Assembly (NCBI GenBank): GCA_017990865.1 | Contig: JAGNNB010000074.1 | Location: forward strand, 1 to 10,290 | Length of the DNA stretch: 10,290 nt | From: Lysobacteraceae bacterium | GTDB taxonomy: Bacteria > Pseudomonadota > Gammaproteobacteria > Xanthomonadales > Xanthomonadaceae | Reading direction: 5' to 3' | Shown: piece after piece, positions 1-6,779 of the stretch | Numbering within the stretch: the first letter of the stretch is position 1 | How the letters are laid out: each line of letters begins with the position of its first letter | Translations under genes and position numbers: made by a program | The notes under the pieces: model-generated | The model's database searches: none | Seen by the model: the letters and a program-made list of their open reading frames with translations, nothing else | What the model was told of the DNA's origin: nothing

Positions 1-800
1 GTGTGGCGCTGAGCGCGGATGGCGGTCGCGTGGTGTCAGGCTCGTATGACGGGACGGTTCGGGTGTGGGACGCGTTGAGCGGCGAGTGCGTTCGCGAGCT
101 GCGCGGTCATACGAACTGGGTGCTGAGCGTGGCGCTGAGCGCGGATGGCGGTCGCGTGGTGTCGGGCTCGGATGACGGGACGGTTCGGGTGTGGGACGCG
201 TTGAGCGGCGAGTGCGTTTGCGAGCTGCGCGGTCATACGGATTGGGTGCGGAGCGTGGCGCTGAGCGCGGATGGCGGTCGCGTGGTGTCGGGCTCGGATG
301 ACGTGACGGTTCGGGTGTGGGACGCGTTGAGCGGCGAGTGCGTTCGCGAGCTGCGCGGTCATACGAACTGGGTGCGGAGCGTGGCGCTGAGCGCGGAGGG
401 TGGGCGCGTGGTGTCGGGCTCGGATGACGGCACGGTGCGCTGCTTTTCCGGTATGGGTGGGCGTGCCGAAACTTTGGCCTGTACGTGGATCGCCGCCGTC
501 GGCAGCCCGGATGACATCCCCAGCTACGCCAGTTGGCGCCCGGGGGCGCATGCCGCCAATGCCGAAGGGCCTTCGGGCGCGATGTCTTCGTCGCAGACCA
601 AATCAAAAGCCGGAAAACAACAAACGCTCGGGCCTGAAGGCCCTCCTACGACGGCGGTGGGCGACTCCGGCTTGCCGACCGACGCGGGCGATGTGTTGAT
701 TTCCGCCAGCGGCGACGCTTGGCGTTTTTTGAGTTGGGATGTGGAAGATCCGAACGAACCCAGCGGCTGGCGCCGCGTGCCGCTGCAGGCGTACGAATAA
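1..800 (+). CDS. WD40-repeat protein, C-terminal part (left end outside window)
   Basis: The frame is open from the left edge (codons in phase with position 3) to TAA at 798-800, so only the last 265 or so residues are seen. Three complete 42-residue WD40 repeats (codons at 3-380) and a fourth that breaks off near 440 share the pattern GHTxWVxSVALSADGGRVVSG followed by TVRVWD. Such repeats build beta-propellers used for binding partners; the bound ligand cannot be told from sequence. After the fourth repeat come a Trp/Pro-containing stretch (nt 440-545), a low-complexity Ser/Lys/Gly segment matching an in-frame REP pair (nt 560-655), and a tail with LISASGDAWRFLSW that resembles the end of other proteins of this type from memory. 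The 42-residue, near-identical repeats recall fungal HET-E-type NLR sensors and bacterial NACHT/TIR-WD40 proteins, whose effector domain would be N-terminal and outside the window. The family is secure; the role is not. Confidence 0.9.
   Translation, partial: VALSADGGRVVSGSYDGTVRVWDALSGECVRELRGHTNWVLSVALSADGGRVVSGSDDGTVRVWDALSGECVCELRGHTDWVRSVALSADGGRVVSGSDDVTVRVWDALSGECVRELRGHTNWVRSVALSAEGGRVVSGSDDGTVRCFSGMGGRAETLACTWIAAVGSPDDIPSYASWRPGAHAANAEGPSGAMSSSQTKSKAGKQQTLGPEGPPTTAVGDSGLPTDAGDVLISASGDAWRFLSWDVEDPNEPSGWRRVPLQAYE
3..440 (+). repeat. 126-bp tandem repeats encoding WD40 units
   Basis: Units begin at 3, 129, 255 and 381, exactly 126 bp apart; the fourth is cut at about 440. By direct comparison, units 1 and 2 differ at 6 of 126 bases, units 2 and 3 at 4, and units 1 and 3 at 4. 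Amino-acid changes fall at unit residues 15 (Tyr/Asp), 17 (Gly/Val), 31 (Arg/Cys), 38 (Asn/Asp) and 41 (Leu/Arg). The only silent difference is TCA/TCG at residue 12. This indicates recent duplication or ongoing homogenisation, so copy number may vary between strains and may collapse in short-read assemblies. Confidence 0.95.
560..655. repeat. Inverted pair of REP-like palindromes (REPIN-like) inside the WD40 gene
   Basis: The left copy (about 563-590) holds GAAGGGCCTTCGGGCGCGAT. The right copy (about 621-655), read on the minus strand, holds GTAGGAGGGCCTTCAGGCCC followed by GAGCG. The two are related and inverted, separated by an A-rich linker, which is the layout of a REPIN. The element is translated through in frame, giving a segment rich in Ser, Lys, Gly and Pro. 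From memory this palindrome type is abundant in Lysobacter genomes; I could not search for other copies. Confidence 0.7.
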
Positions 801-850
801 CGCCATCGCGCCCTCTCCTTGCAGGCGGAGTGAAGGTGCGAAAGAGATCG

Positions 851-1016
851 CCCCTCTCCCCGCGACGCGGGGAGAGGGTGGCCGAAGGCCGGGAGAGGGG
901 TGCTTTTTGGCGATGTACTTGCGATTCGAAAGGCGACCGACCTCAATCGCCGTTGGCCCGAAACAGCCCCTCATCCGGCGCGTTGCGCCACCTTCTCCCC
1001 GCAGGCGGGGAGAAGG
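851..1016. repeat. Inverted pair of 50-bp double-hairpin elements, copy 1
   Basis: The first arm is 851-900 and the second 967-1016. The first has a 12-bp perfect stem (CCCTCTCCCCGC with its complement around GAC) followed by a GGCC-GAA-GGCC hairpin. The second, read on the opposite strand, has the same architecture: a 12-bp CCTTCTCCCCGC stem around AG, then a GGCGC-GTT-GCGCC hairpin and the same terminal GGGG. They are therefore one element family in inverted orientation. Confidence 0.85.
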
Positions 1017-1102
1017 TCCGCCGGTGTTCTTTCGTTGCAGGTGGGGATAGGAACATCGGTGTTCTTTCCCGCAGGCGGAGAGAAGGCACGAAAGAGCTCG
1101 TG

Positions 1103-1265
1103 CCCCTCTCCCCGCGACGCGGGGAGAGGGTGGCCGAAGGCCGGGTGAGGGGCGCGGTTGACCACGGCTTGCGATTCGAAAGGCGATCGAGCTCGATCGT
1201 CGTTGGCCCGAATTGCCCCTCATCCGGCGCGTTGCGCCACTTTCTCCCCGCAGGCGGGGAGAAGG
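1103..1265. repeat. Inverted pair of 50-bp double-hairpin elements, copy 2
   Basis: The arms at 1103-1152 and 1216-1265 each match the corresponding arm of copy 1 at 49 of 50 bases (A to T in the terminal GGGAGAGGGG box; C to T in the CACCTT box). The spacer between them is clearly related to that of copy 1 but more diverged. Confidence 0.85.
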
Positions 1266-1453
1266 GACGTCGGCGTTCTTTCCCTCGGGCGAGAAAAGAG
1301 AACAGCGACCGCCCCTTGGCTTCGCCTCGGGCCGCACCGGGCGTGCTCACTTCTTGCGTTGGCAGGACGAAACGCCGCTTTCCCGACCCGGCGCCAAACG
1401 CTCCGCCCCGCCTGCGTTACCCTGAGCGCCTGCGTCCGTTCCGGAATATCCCG

Positions 1454-3178
1454 ATGCCGCGTCGTCTCTCCGTTTCCCTCGCTGCATGCGTACTCACCGT
1501 CGTATTGTCCGCGTCCCTGGCACCCGCATTCGCCGCCGACCGCATCACCGGCCGCGCGTTCGCCACGCGCAGCGAGGTGTACGCGCCGCAAGCGATGGCG
1601 GCCACGTCGCATCCGTTGGCGACGCAGATCGCGCTGCAGACCATGCGCGAGGGCGGCAGCGCGGTGGACGCGGCGATCGCCGCCAACGCGGCGCTCGGGT
1701 TGATGGAGCCGACGGGCAACGGCATCGGCGGCGATCTGTTCGCCATCGTCTGGGACCCAAAGACCAAAAAGCTCTACGGTTACAACGGCTCAGGCCGTTC
1801 GCCCAGAGCATTAACGCTGGAAGAATTCGAGCGTCACGGGCTGAAGGACATTCCGCCGCACGGGCCGCTGCCGGTGACGGTGCCGGGCACGGTGGATGCG
1901 TGGTTCGCGCTGCACGCGAAGTTCGGGCGTCGCACGATGGCGCAGAATCTCGCGCCCGCCATCGCCTACGCGCGTGACGGGCATCCGGTGCACGAGGTGA
2001 TCGCGTACTACTGGAACCGCAGCGTGCCGACGCTGTCGAAATGGCCCGGGTTCAAGGAGCAATTCACCATCGACGGCCGTGCGCCGCGGCGTGGCGAGAC
2101 CTGGCGCAATCCGAATCTCGCGAATACCTTGCAGAAGATCGCGACCGGCGGCCGCGAGGCGTTCTACAGCGGCGATATCGCGCACACGATCGACGCATAT
2201 TTCAAGGCGAACGACGGCTTTCTGCGCTACGAAGACCTCGCCGCGCATCGCGGCGAGTGGGTCGAGCCGGTGAGCACGAACTATCGCGGCTACGACGTGT
2301 GGGAACTGCCGCCGAACGGGCAGGGCATCGCCGCGCTGCAGATTCTCAATCTGTTGGAGCCCTACGATCTGAAAGCCTACGGTTTCGGCAGCGTCGAACA
2401 TGTGCATCTGTTCGTCGAAGCGAAGAAACTCGCGTTCGCCGACCGCGCCGCCTCGTACGCCGATCCGGATTTCCACAAGACGCCGGTCGCGCGTTTGATC
2501 TCGAAAGACTACGCGCGCGAACGCGGCAAGCGGATGTCGATGGATCGCGCGATGAAAGCGGCCGAGCCGGGCGTGATTCCCGAGCTCAATGAAGGCGACA
2601 CGATCTATCTCACCACCGCCGACAAGAGCGGCATGATGGTGTCGTTGATCCAATCGAATTACCGCGGCATGGGCAGCGGCATGGCGCCGCCGGGGCTGGG
2701 TTTCATCTTTCAGGACCGCGGCGAGCAATTCGTGCTGAAGCGCGGCCATCCCAACAGCTTCGCGCCGGGCAAGCGTCCGTTCCACACCATCATTCCCGCG
2801 TTCGTGACCAAAGACGGCAAACCCTGGTTGAGCTACGGCGTGATGGGCGGCGCGATGCAGCCGCAAGGGCATGCCCAAATCCTGCTCAACATGATCGATT
2901 TCGGCATGAACCTGCAGGAAGCCGGCGATGCGCCGCGCATCCAGCACGACGGCAGCACCGAACCCGCCGGACAGGCCGAGGCGATGACCGACGGCGGCGA
3001 AGTGGATCTGGAAACCGGCTTCGATTACGCCGTCGTGCGCGCGCTGATGCGCAAAGGCCACAGCGTGCGTTTCGCCGACGGGCCTTACGGCGGCTATCAG
3101 GCGATCATGGTCAATCCGAACGGCGGCTACATCGGTGCCAGCGAATCGCGCAAAGACGGACAGGCGGCGGGGTATTGA
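1454..3178 (+). CDS. ggt: Gamma-glutamyltransferase family protein, secreted
   Basis: This is an Ntn-hydrolase that cleaves or transfers gamma-glutamyl groups, for example from glutathione, and normally matures by self-cleavage. The 574-residue length is typical. A signal peptide is visible (residues 1-27, ending APAFA before AD), so it should act in the periplasm or outside. The nucleophile is predicted to be Thr383 in GDTIYLTTAD, which aligns residue for residue with the E. coli TTHYSVVD cleavage site; the small subunit would be 383-574. Arg115 in YNGSGRSPR matches the substrate-carboxylate arginine, and Gly465-Gly466 in MGGAMQPQGH the oxyanion pair. Open sequence extends far upstream in frame, but that runs through the repeat region; the signal peptide decides for ATG 1454. 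No strong ribosome binding site is seen. The next gene starts 2 bp after the stop. Cephalosporin-acylase-like relatives share the fold, so the exact substrate is uncertain. Confidence 0.93.
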   Translation: MPRRLSVSLAACVLTVVLSASLAPAFAADRITGRAFATRSEVYAPQAMAATSHPLATQIALQTMREGGSAVDAAIAANAALGLMEPTGNGIGGDLFAIVWDPKTKKLYGYNGSGRSPRALTLEEFERHGLKDIPPHGPLPVTVPGTVDAWFALHAKFGRRTMAQNLAPAIAYARDGHPVHEVIAYYWNRSVPTLSKWPGFKEQFTIDGRAPRRGETWRNPNLANTLQKIATGGREAFYSGDIAHTIDAYFKANDGFLRYEDLAAHRGEWVEPVSTNYRGYDVWELPPNGQGIAALQILNLLEPYDLKAYGFGSVEHVHLFVEAKKLAFADRAASYADPDFHKTPVARLISKDYARERGKRMSMDRAMKAAEPGVIPELNEGDTIYLTTADKSGMMVSLIQSNYRGMGSGMAPPGLGFIFQDRGEQFVLKRGHPNSFAPGKRPFHTIIPAFVTKDGKPWLSYGVMGGAMQPQGHAQILLNMIDFGMNLQEAGDAPRIQHDGSTEPAGQAEAMTDGGEVDLETGFDYAVVRALMRKGHSVRFADGPYGGYQAIMVNPNGGYIGASESRKDGQAAGY

Positions 3179-3180
3179 GC

Positions 3181-4275
3181 ATGCGCATCGCAATGCCGCG
3201 TTTCGCTTCTGCCGTCGCTGCGTTCCGCGCCGCGCGCGTCGTGTTCGCGTTGGCGTTGTGCGCGTTGCCGTTCGCGGCTGCCTGCCAATACGACGATTCC
3301 GCGGCCCGCGCGTGGGAGGCCGAAGACGCCGATCATCGCGATCTGAGCCAGCGCGCGTATCTCTGGCGTTTGGCCGAACGTCTGGGGCAGAACGGCGGCC
3401 CGCGCGAGTTCGCGCTCGCCGCGCACGTGCGCGCGATGGCCGGCGCGCGCGATCTCCGCATCGTCGGCGGGCTGCGTTTGATCGACGCCAAGACCCAGCG
3501 TTGGCTGGACGACGCCGAGCGCATGGGTCGCGACGATCCGGTGGTGCAGATCTTGTTGATGCGTCGCTTCAGCGCCGCCGACCCGGTGGACCGTCGCCGC
3601 AACGCGATCCTGCGTTGGCGCGATATCGACAGCGATAATCTGGCGCCGTTATTGGCAGGCGGTTCCTCGGATATCGCGCTGCCGATCGACCAGTTGCTCG
3701 CCTCTGCGCGCAGTACGCTGCGTGCGGATTTCTATTTCGACGACATCGTGCGGCCGATGATCCAAGCGGTGCGCGACGAACCGCCGCCCGCCGCGCTGTT
3801 GGCGACGATGTCGAGCTTGAACGTCGATGCACCCGAAGCCTTCGGCGCCGAACTCGGCTCCACGATTTGGAGCGCTTCGTCCGATGTCGCGTTCGCGCCG
3901 CTGGTGAATGCCTGTCGCGGCGAGGCGTTCGATGCCACGCCGCGTCGTCGCGCCGACTGTCGTCATGTCGCCGCGGTACTGAGCGACCAATCCGACACGC
4001 TGCTCGCGCGCGGCATCGGGTTGACCATGCGCATGCGCGCCTCCGCGAACGAAAGCGAATTGCGCGAGGCGGCGATCGCCTATCGTCGCCATCATTGGCG
4101 CATGCAGCAACGCGCGACCTTGGCGCAACGCGACCCGGTGGACGAAGCGCGGATGTTCGCGCGCATGCTGCTCGACGACACCGACCTGACCGAAGTCGAA
4201 CTGGTGCAGCGCATGCTCGTCGATGCCGGTTTGCGCCTGGAACCGGTCCCCGGCTGGGCCGCGCCGTTGCCGTGA
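3181..4275 (+). CDS. Hypothetical secreted or lipid-anchored protein
   Basis: I do not recognise a family for this 364-residue protein. Residues 16-34 form a hydrophobic signal sequence preceded by arginines. Cys35 follows AAA, which would make a weak, non-canonical lipobox, so it may be a lipoprotein or a simple periplasmic protein. The rest is rich in Ala, Arg and Asp and looks mainly helical, with short helix-turn-helix stretches (about 60-130 and 290-350) that could be TPR-like; Cys245 and Cys260 could form a disulfide. The start follows the gamma-glutamyltransferase stop by 2 bp, with GGCGGGG a few bases upstream serving as a plausible ribosome binding site; a second ATG lies at 3193. 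Tight packing with the transferase and the AEC transporter suggests co-transcription. Codon bias matches the neighbours, which supports a real gene. Confidence 0.85.
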   Translation: MRIAMPRFASAVAAFRAARVVFALALCALPFAAACQYDDSAARAWEAEDADHRDLSQRAYLWRLAERLGQNGGPREFALAAHVRAMAGARDLRIVGGLRLIDAKTQRWLDDAERMGRDDPVVQILLMRRFSAADPVDRRRNAILRWRDIDSDNLAPLLAGGSSDIALPIDQLLASARSTLRADFYFDDIVRPMIQAVRDEPPPAALLATMSSLNVDAPEAFGAELGSTIWSASSDVAFAPLVNACRGEAFDATPRRRADCRHVAAVLSDQSDTLLARGIGLTMRMRASANESELREAAIAYRRHHWRMQQRATLAQRDPVDEARMFARMLLDDTDLTEVELVQRMLVDAGLRLEPVPGWAAPLP

Positions 4276-4285
4276 TGCGTCGTCG

Positions 4286-5197
4286 TTGATCGCTATTCCG
4301 CCCGCTTTTTCGATCGCGCTGGCCGTGCTCGCGCTCGGCTACGCGCTGCAGCGCAGCCGCGCGCTGCCGGAGAACGCCGCGCAGACCTTGAACACCGTGG
4401 TGCTGTACGTCTGTTTGCCCGCCGCGGTGCTGCGTTATGTGCCGCGACTGACGTGGTCGCCGGAGTTGTTGGCGATCGCCGCGGTGCCGTGGTTGCTGTT
4501 GCCGGCGATCGTACTCGCGGTCGCGCTGTGTACGCGCGTGTTGCGCTTGCGCGAGGATCAACGCGCGGTGCTGTTGCTCACGGTGGCCTTGGGCAACACC
4601 AGTTTTCTCGGCTATCCGCTCACGCGTGCGCTGATCGGCGAACGCGCATTGCCCTATGCCGTGGTCTACGACCAACTCGGCGCGTTTTTGATGCTCTCCA
4701 CCTTCGGCTTGTGGGTGTTGGCGCGTTACGGCGGCGACCCGAACGAAACGCCGAGCGCGCGCGCGATGCTGCTGCGCATCGTGCGCTTCCCGCCGCTGTG
4801 GGCGCTGATGTTCGGCGTCTTGGCGATGCCCGCGCAGCCGCCTGCGTGGATCGACGAGGGTTTGCGCTCGCTCGCCGATGCGCTGCTGCCGCTGGCGATG
4901 CTCACCGTCGGCTTGTCGGTGCGTTTCGCGCCGCCGCGCGACGAACTCGCGCCGCTCGGCGCGGGCCTGCTGCTGAAACTCGTCGCTGTGCCGGCTGCAG
5001 CTTATGCGCTGGCGCCGTGGCTCGGCCTGCATGGCGAGATCGCGCGCACCACCGTGTTCGAAGCCGCGATGCCGCCGATGATCACCGCCGGCGCGCTCGC
5101 CATCGCCCACAATCTCGCCCCGCGCCTCGCCGCCGCGATGGTGGGTTATGGCCTGCTGCTGTCGCTGTTCACGCTGCCGTGGTGGGCGACGGCGTGA
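4286..5197 (+). CDS. AEC-family (auxin efflux carrier-like) permease
   Basis: This inner-membrane protein belongs to the AEC/bile-acid-arsenite superfamily, whose bacterial members carry small organic anions such as malate or malonate; substrates are rarely predictable. From the TTG at 4286 it has 303 residues, the usual size, with about ten hydrophobic segments. Typical features are the polar-in-membrane GNTSFLGYPL (103-112), the VYDQLG segment (127-132) and FEAAMPPMITAGALA (258-272) in the second half. I chose TTG because it places the first membrane helix (IPPAFSIALAVLALGYAL) at the N-terminus and leaves a 10-bp gap from the upstream stop. The nearest in-frame ATG (4223) would overlap the previous gene by 53 bp and add an Arg/Cys-rich extension not expected in the family. 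The gene is the third of the apparent operon and converges with the amine oxidase, 58 bp apart. Confidence 0.88.
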   Translation: MIAIPPAFSIALAVLALGYALQRSRALPENAAQTLNTVVLYVCLPAAVLRYVPRLTWSPELLAIAAVPWLLLPAIVLAVALCTRVLRLREDQRAVLLLTVALGNTSFLGYPLTRALIGERALPYAVVYDQLGAFLMLSTFGLWVLARYGGDPNETPSARAMLLRIVRFPPLWALMFGVLAMPAQPPAWIDEGLRSLADALLPLAMLTVGLSVRFAPPRDELAPLGAGLLLKLVAVPAAAYALAPWLGLHGEIARTTVFEAAMPPMITAGALAIAHNLAPRLAAAMVGYGLLLSLFTLPWWATA

Positions 5198-5255
5198 GCG
5201 CGGCTTGTCGCCGACGCATGCGGCGTATGCCTGGTCCTCGTCGTGTTCGAACCCG

Positions 5256-6638
5256 TCAAGCCGACAATTCTTTCGCCGCGCGCAGGCCGGATAAATAAGC
5301 GCCGTGCGAGGTGCTGAAATAGCGACTTTCCGTGGCCTCGCCCGCGAAGAACAGTTTGGCGTCGACCGGCCGCGCGAGCGCGCGACGCAGCACGGGCGTG
5401 ACGCCCACCGGGTTGAATGAGTACGACCCCAGCGCATAAGGATCGGACGCCCAGCGGGTGATTTGCGCATCGATGGGTGCGGGCGCGTTCGGGCCGTACA
5501 ACCGACGCAGCGTGCGCATCGCGTCGTCGACGATGCGCGCATCGGACCACGTTTCGATCTCGCGGCCGCGGTCGGCGGCGTTGAAGCCGAGCAGGATCGG
5601 CAGTTTCATGGCGCGCATGAAGCTCACCCATTCGGTCCACTCGCCCGGCCGCTCCGACACGTATTCGATCCAATCGACGTCCGTCGGCCAGAACGCTTCG
5701 GCGAAGCGCAGATAACACTTGTTCAACACGCCCATGCCGAGACCGGCGATCGCGGCGCGCTTCTCCGGCGGCAGCGCCGGAGCGAAGCGGACGCGGTCGC
5801 TTTTCAGCACGCCCAGCGGCAGCGTGATCAGCACCCGGTCCGCGAGATAGGTCTCGTCTCCGTTCTCGCCGCGTGTTTCGATGCGGACGGGTTTGCCGCT
5901 CCAATCGATGTGCTGCACCACCCGTCCGGTCGCGATGCGCAGGTCGCGCGCCAGAAAATCCGTCAGCGTGCGAAAGCCGTCGGCGAACACCGCGTCGTCT
6001 CCGGGAAACGCGTCCGCGGCGTCGTACTCGTGCGCCGACAGCGCATGCGCGCTTCCGGCGTATTCCTGTTCGATCTCGCCGCTCAGCAGAAACTCCAATC
6101 GCCGACGGGTCTCGTCGGCGCCATCGAGATCGGCGAGCAGATCGTCCGCGACCCGACGGATCGAAATGTCGGAGTCGCGCGATTGCGCGGTTTCCAGCGC
6201 GCGATGCAAGCGATTGCGCACGCGCGCCATCGCCGCCTGCTCGTCTTCGGACAACGGCGCGCCCGCAGTGCCGTACGCGATGCTGCGGTCGTAGGAGGTG
6301 GTGACGCGTTTGGCATGCAGTCGGTCGGCCAGCGCCGTGAGCGGGTTGCCCCGAACGCCGTGGATCCAGGTCGCGCCCAGATCCAGCGGCGCATCGGCCC
6401 AACGTGCGCTGGTCCAGATGCGACCGCCGATGCGCTCGCGGGCTTCCAGAACGATCGCGTCCCGCCCTTGTACACGCAGGCGCTGCGCGGCGGCGAGCCC
6501 GGCCAAACCCGCGCCGATCACCACCACCTCATGCCGATGCCTCGCTGTCGCCGGAGGCGATGCCTCGGACGCGCGCGCGTCGGCGACACCCGCGACCATG
6601 CCCGCGCCCATCCAACCCAAGAAGTCACGACGATCCAT
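5256..6638 (-). CDS. Tat-exported FAD-dependent amine oxidase (polyamine oxidase-like)
   Basis: This 460-residue flavoprotein belongs to the amine oxidase family (monoamine/polyamine oxidases, LSD1), which oxidise C-N bonds using oxygen and yield an aldehyde or imine plus hydrogen peroxide. The N-terminus MDRRDFLGWMGAGMVAG is a twin-arginine signal ending near ARA (residue 23), so the folded, FAD-loaded enzyme should be periplasmic. The dinucleotide site VVVIGAGLAGLAAAQRL is at 38-54, LEARERIGGRIW at 64-75 and LDLGATWIHG, typical of polyamine oxidases, at 85-94. Lys307 in GVLNKCYLRF aligns with the flavin-N5-facing lysine of LSD1 (Lys661). FAGEATESRYFSTSHGAYLSG (431-451) is the C-terminal FAD motif, with one aromatic-cage position replaced. 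The start is fixed by a GAGGTGATC ribosome binding site. It is divergent from the dioxygenase gene. The true amine substrate is unknown. Confidence 0.92.
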   Translation of the reverse strand: MDRRDFLGWMGAGMVAGVADARASEASPPATARHRHEVVVIGAGLAGLAAAQRLRVQGRDAIVLEARERIGGRIWTSARWADAPLDLGATWIHGVRGNPLTALADRLHAKRVTTSYDRSIAYGTAGAPLSEDEQAAMARVRNRLHRALETAQSRDSDISIRRVADDLLADLDGADETRRRLEFLLSGEIEQEYAGSAHALSAHEYDAADAFPGDDAVFADGFRTLTDFLARDLRIATGRVVQHIDWSGKPVRIETRGENGDETYLADRVLITLPLGVLKSDRVRFAPALPPEKRAAIAGLGMGVLNKCYLRFAEAFWPTDVDWIEYVSERPGEWTEWVSFMRAMKLPILLGFNAADRGREIETWSDARIVDDAMRTLRRLYGPNAPAPIDAQITRWASDPYALGSYSFNPVGVTPVLRRALARPVDAKLFFAGEATESRYFSTSHGAYLSGLRAAKELSA

Positions 6639-6779
6639 CGATCACCTCAAGATTCGCGTTGCGCGCTCGCGTGGGCGAGCCGCGTTGCTTCGATAGCGGC
6701 CGAATAGTATCGTGCCGATCGCACCGACGCGGTCGGCGGAACGCCGCGACCCATCCCGAACACTCCGATCGACGCGCGC
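6639..6779. other. Divergent intergenic region (amine oxidase / dioxygenase)
   Basis: This 141-bp region must hold the promoters of both divergent genes. A TAGTAT box at 6705-6710, with a TTGCTT 14 bp upstream, is a weak -10/-35 candidate for the plus strand, though the spacer is too short. The same box reads ATACTA on the other strand and could serve the amine oxidase. No clear operator is visible. Confidence 0.35.
6640..6648 (-). promoter_or_regulatory. Ribosome binding site of the amine oxidase gene
   Basis: The minus strand reads GAGGTGATC, nine bases complementary to the 16S rRNA 3' end. Six bases separate its GAGG core from the ATG, which settles the start at 6638. Confidence 0.8.

Larger units (their letters stand above)
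811..1312. repeat. Composite intergenic repeat, two tandem copies of about 250 bp
   Basis: The stretch between the WD40 stop (800) and the gamma-glutamyltransferase start (1454) holds no credible gene. Most of it is a composite unit repeated with a period of 249-252 bp. Each unit has a degenerate leader hairpin (about 813-840 and 1066-1090), a 50-bp double hairpin, a spacer of 63-66 bp with the shared core CTTGCGATTCGAAAGGCGA, the same 50-bp element inverted, and a GTTCTTTC motif (seen near 1025, 1056 and 1275). The 50-mers are more conserved between copies (one mismatch each) than the spacers. I see nothing in 1313-1453 beyond a GC-rich leader without a clear promoter. The mixed GGGGAGAGGG motif recalls BOX/BIME-type bacterial repeats. 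Confidence 0.85.

Noticed and set aside
851..1265. A possible CRISPR array because of regularly repeated 50-bp units.
   Set aside because: Only four units, alternating in orientation, with related rather than unique spacers and internal hairpins; no cas genes nearby.
719..1453. A long in-frame N-terminal extension of the gamma-glutamyltransferase gene.
   Set aside because: It overlaps the WD40 gene end and translates the intergenic hairpin repeats; a clean signal peptide starts at 1454.
1811..3193. A 460-codon minus-strand open frame.
   Set aside because: It is antisense to the gamma-glutamyltransferase, whose family motifs are unmistakable on the plus strand.
4223..4285. An ATG start at 4223 for the AEC permease.
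   Set aside because: It would overlap the preceding gene by 53 bp and add an Arg/Cys-rich tail in front of the first membrane helix; TTG 4286 fits family length better.
3569..5542. A very long minus-strand open frame (over 650 codons).
   Set aside because: It lies opposite the AEC permease and neighbours; the translation is Arg/His/Gln-rich low complexity, as expected for the antisense of GC-rich genes.
5463..6707. A 414-codon plus-strand open frame.
   Set aside because: It is the antisense shadow of the amine oxidase, which has a signal peptide, ribosome binding site and full motif set.
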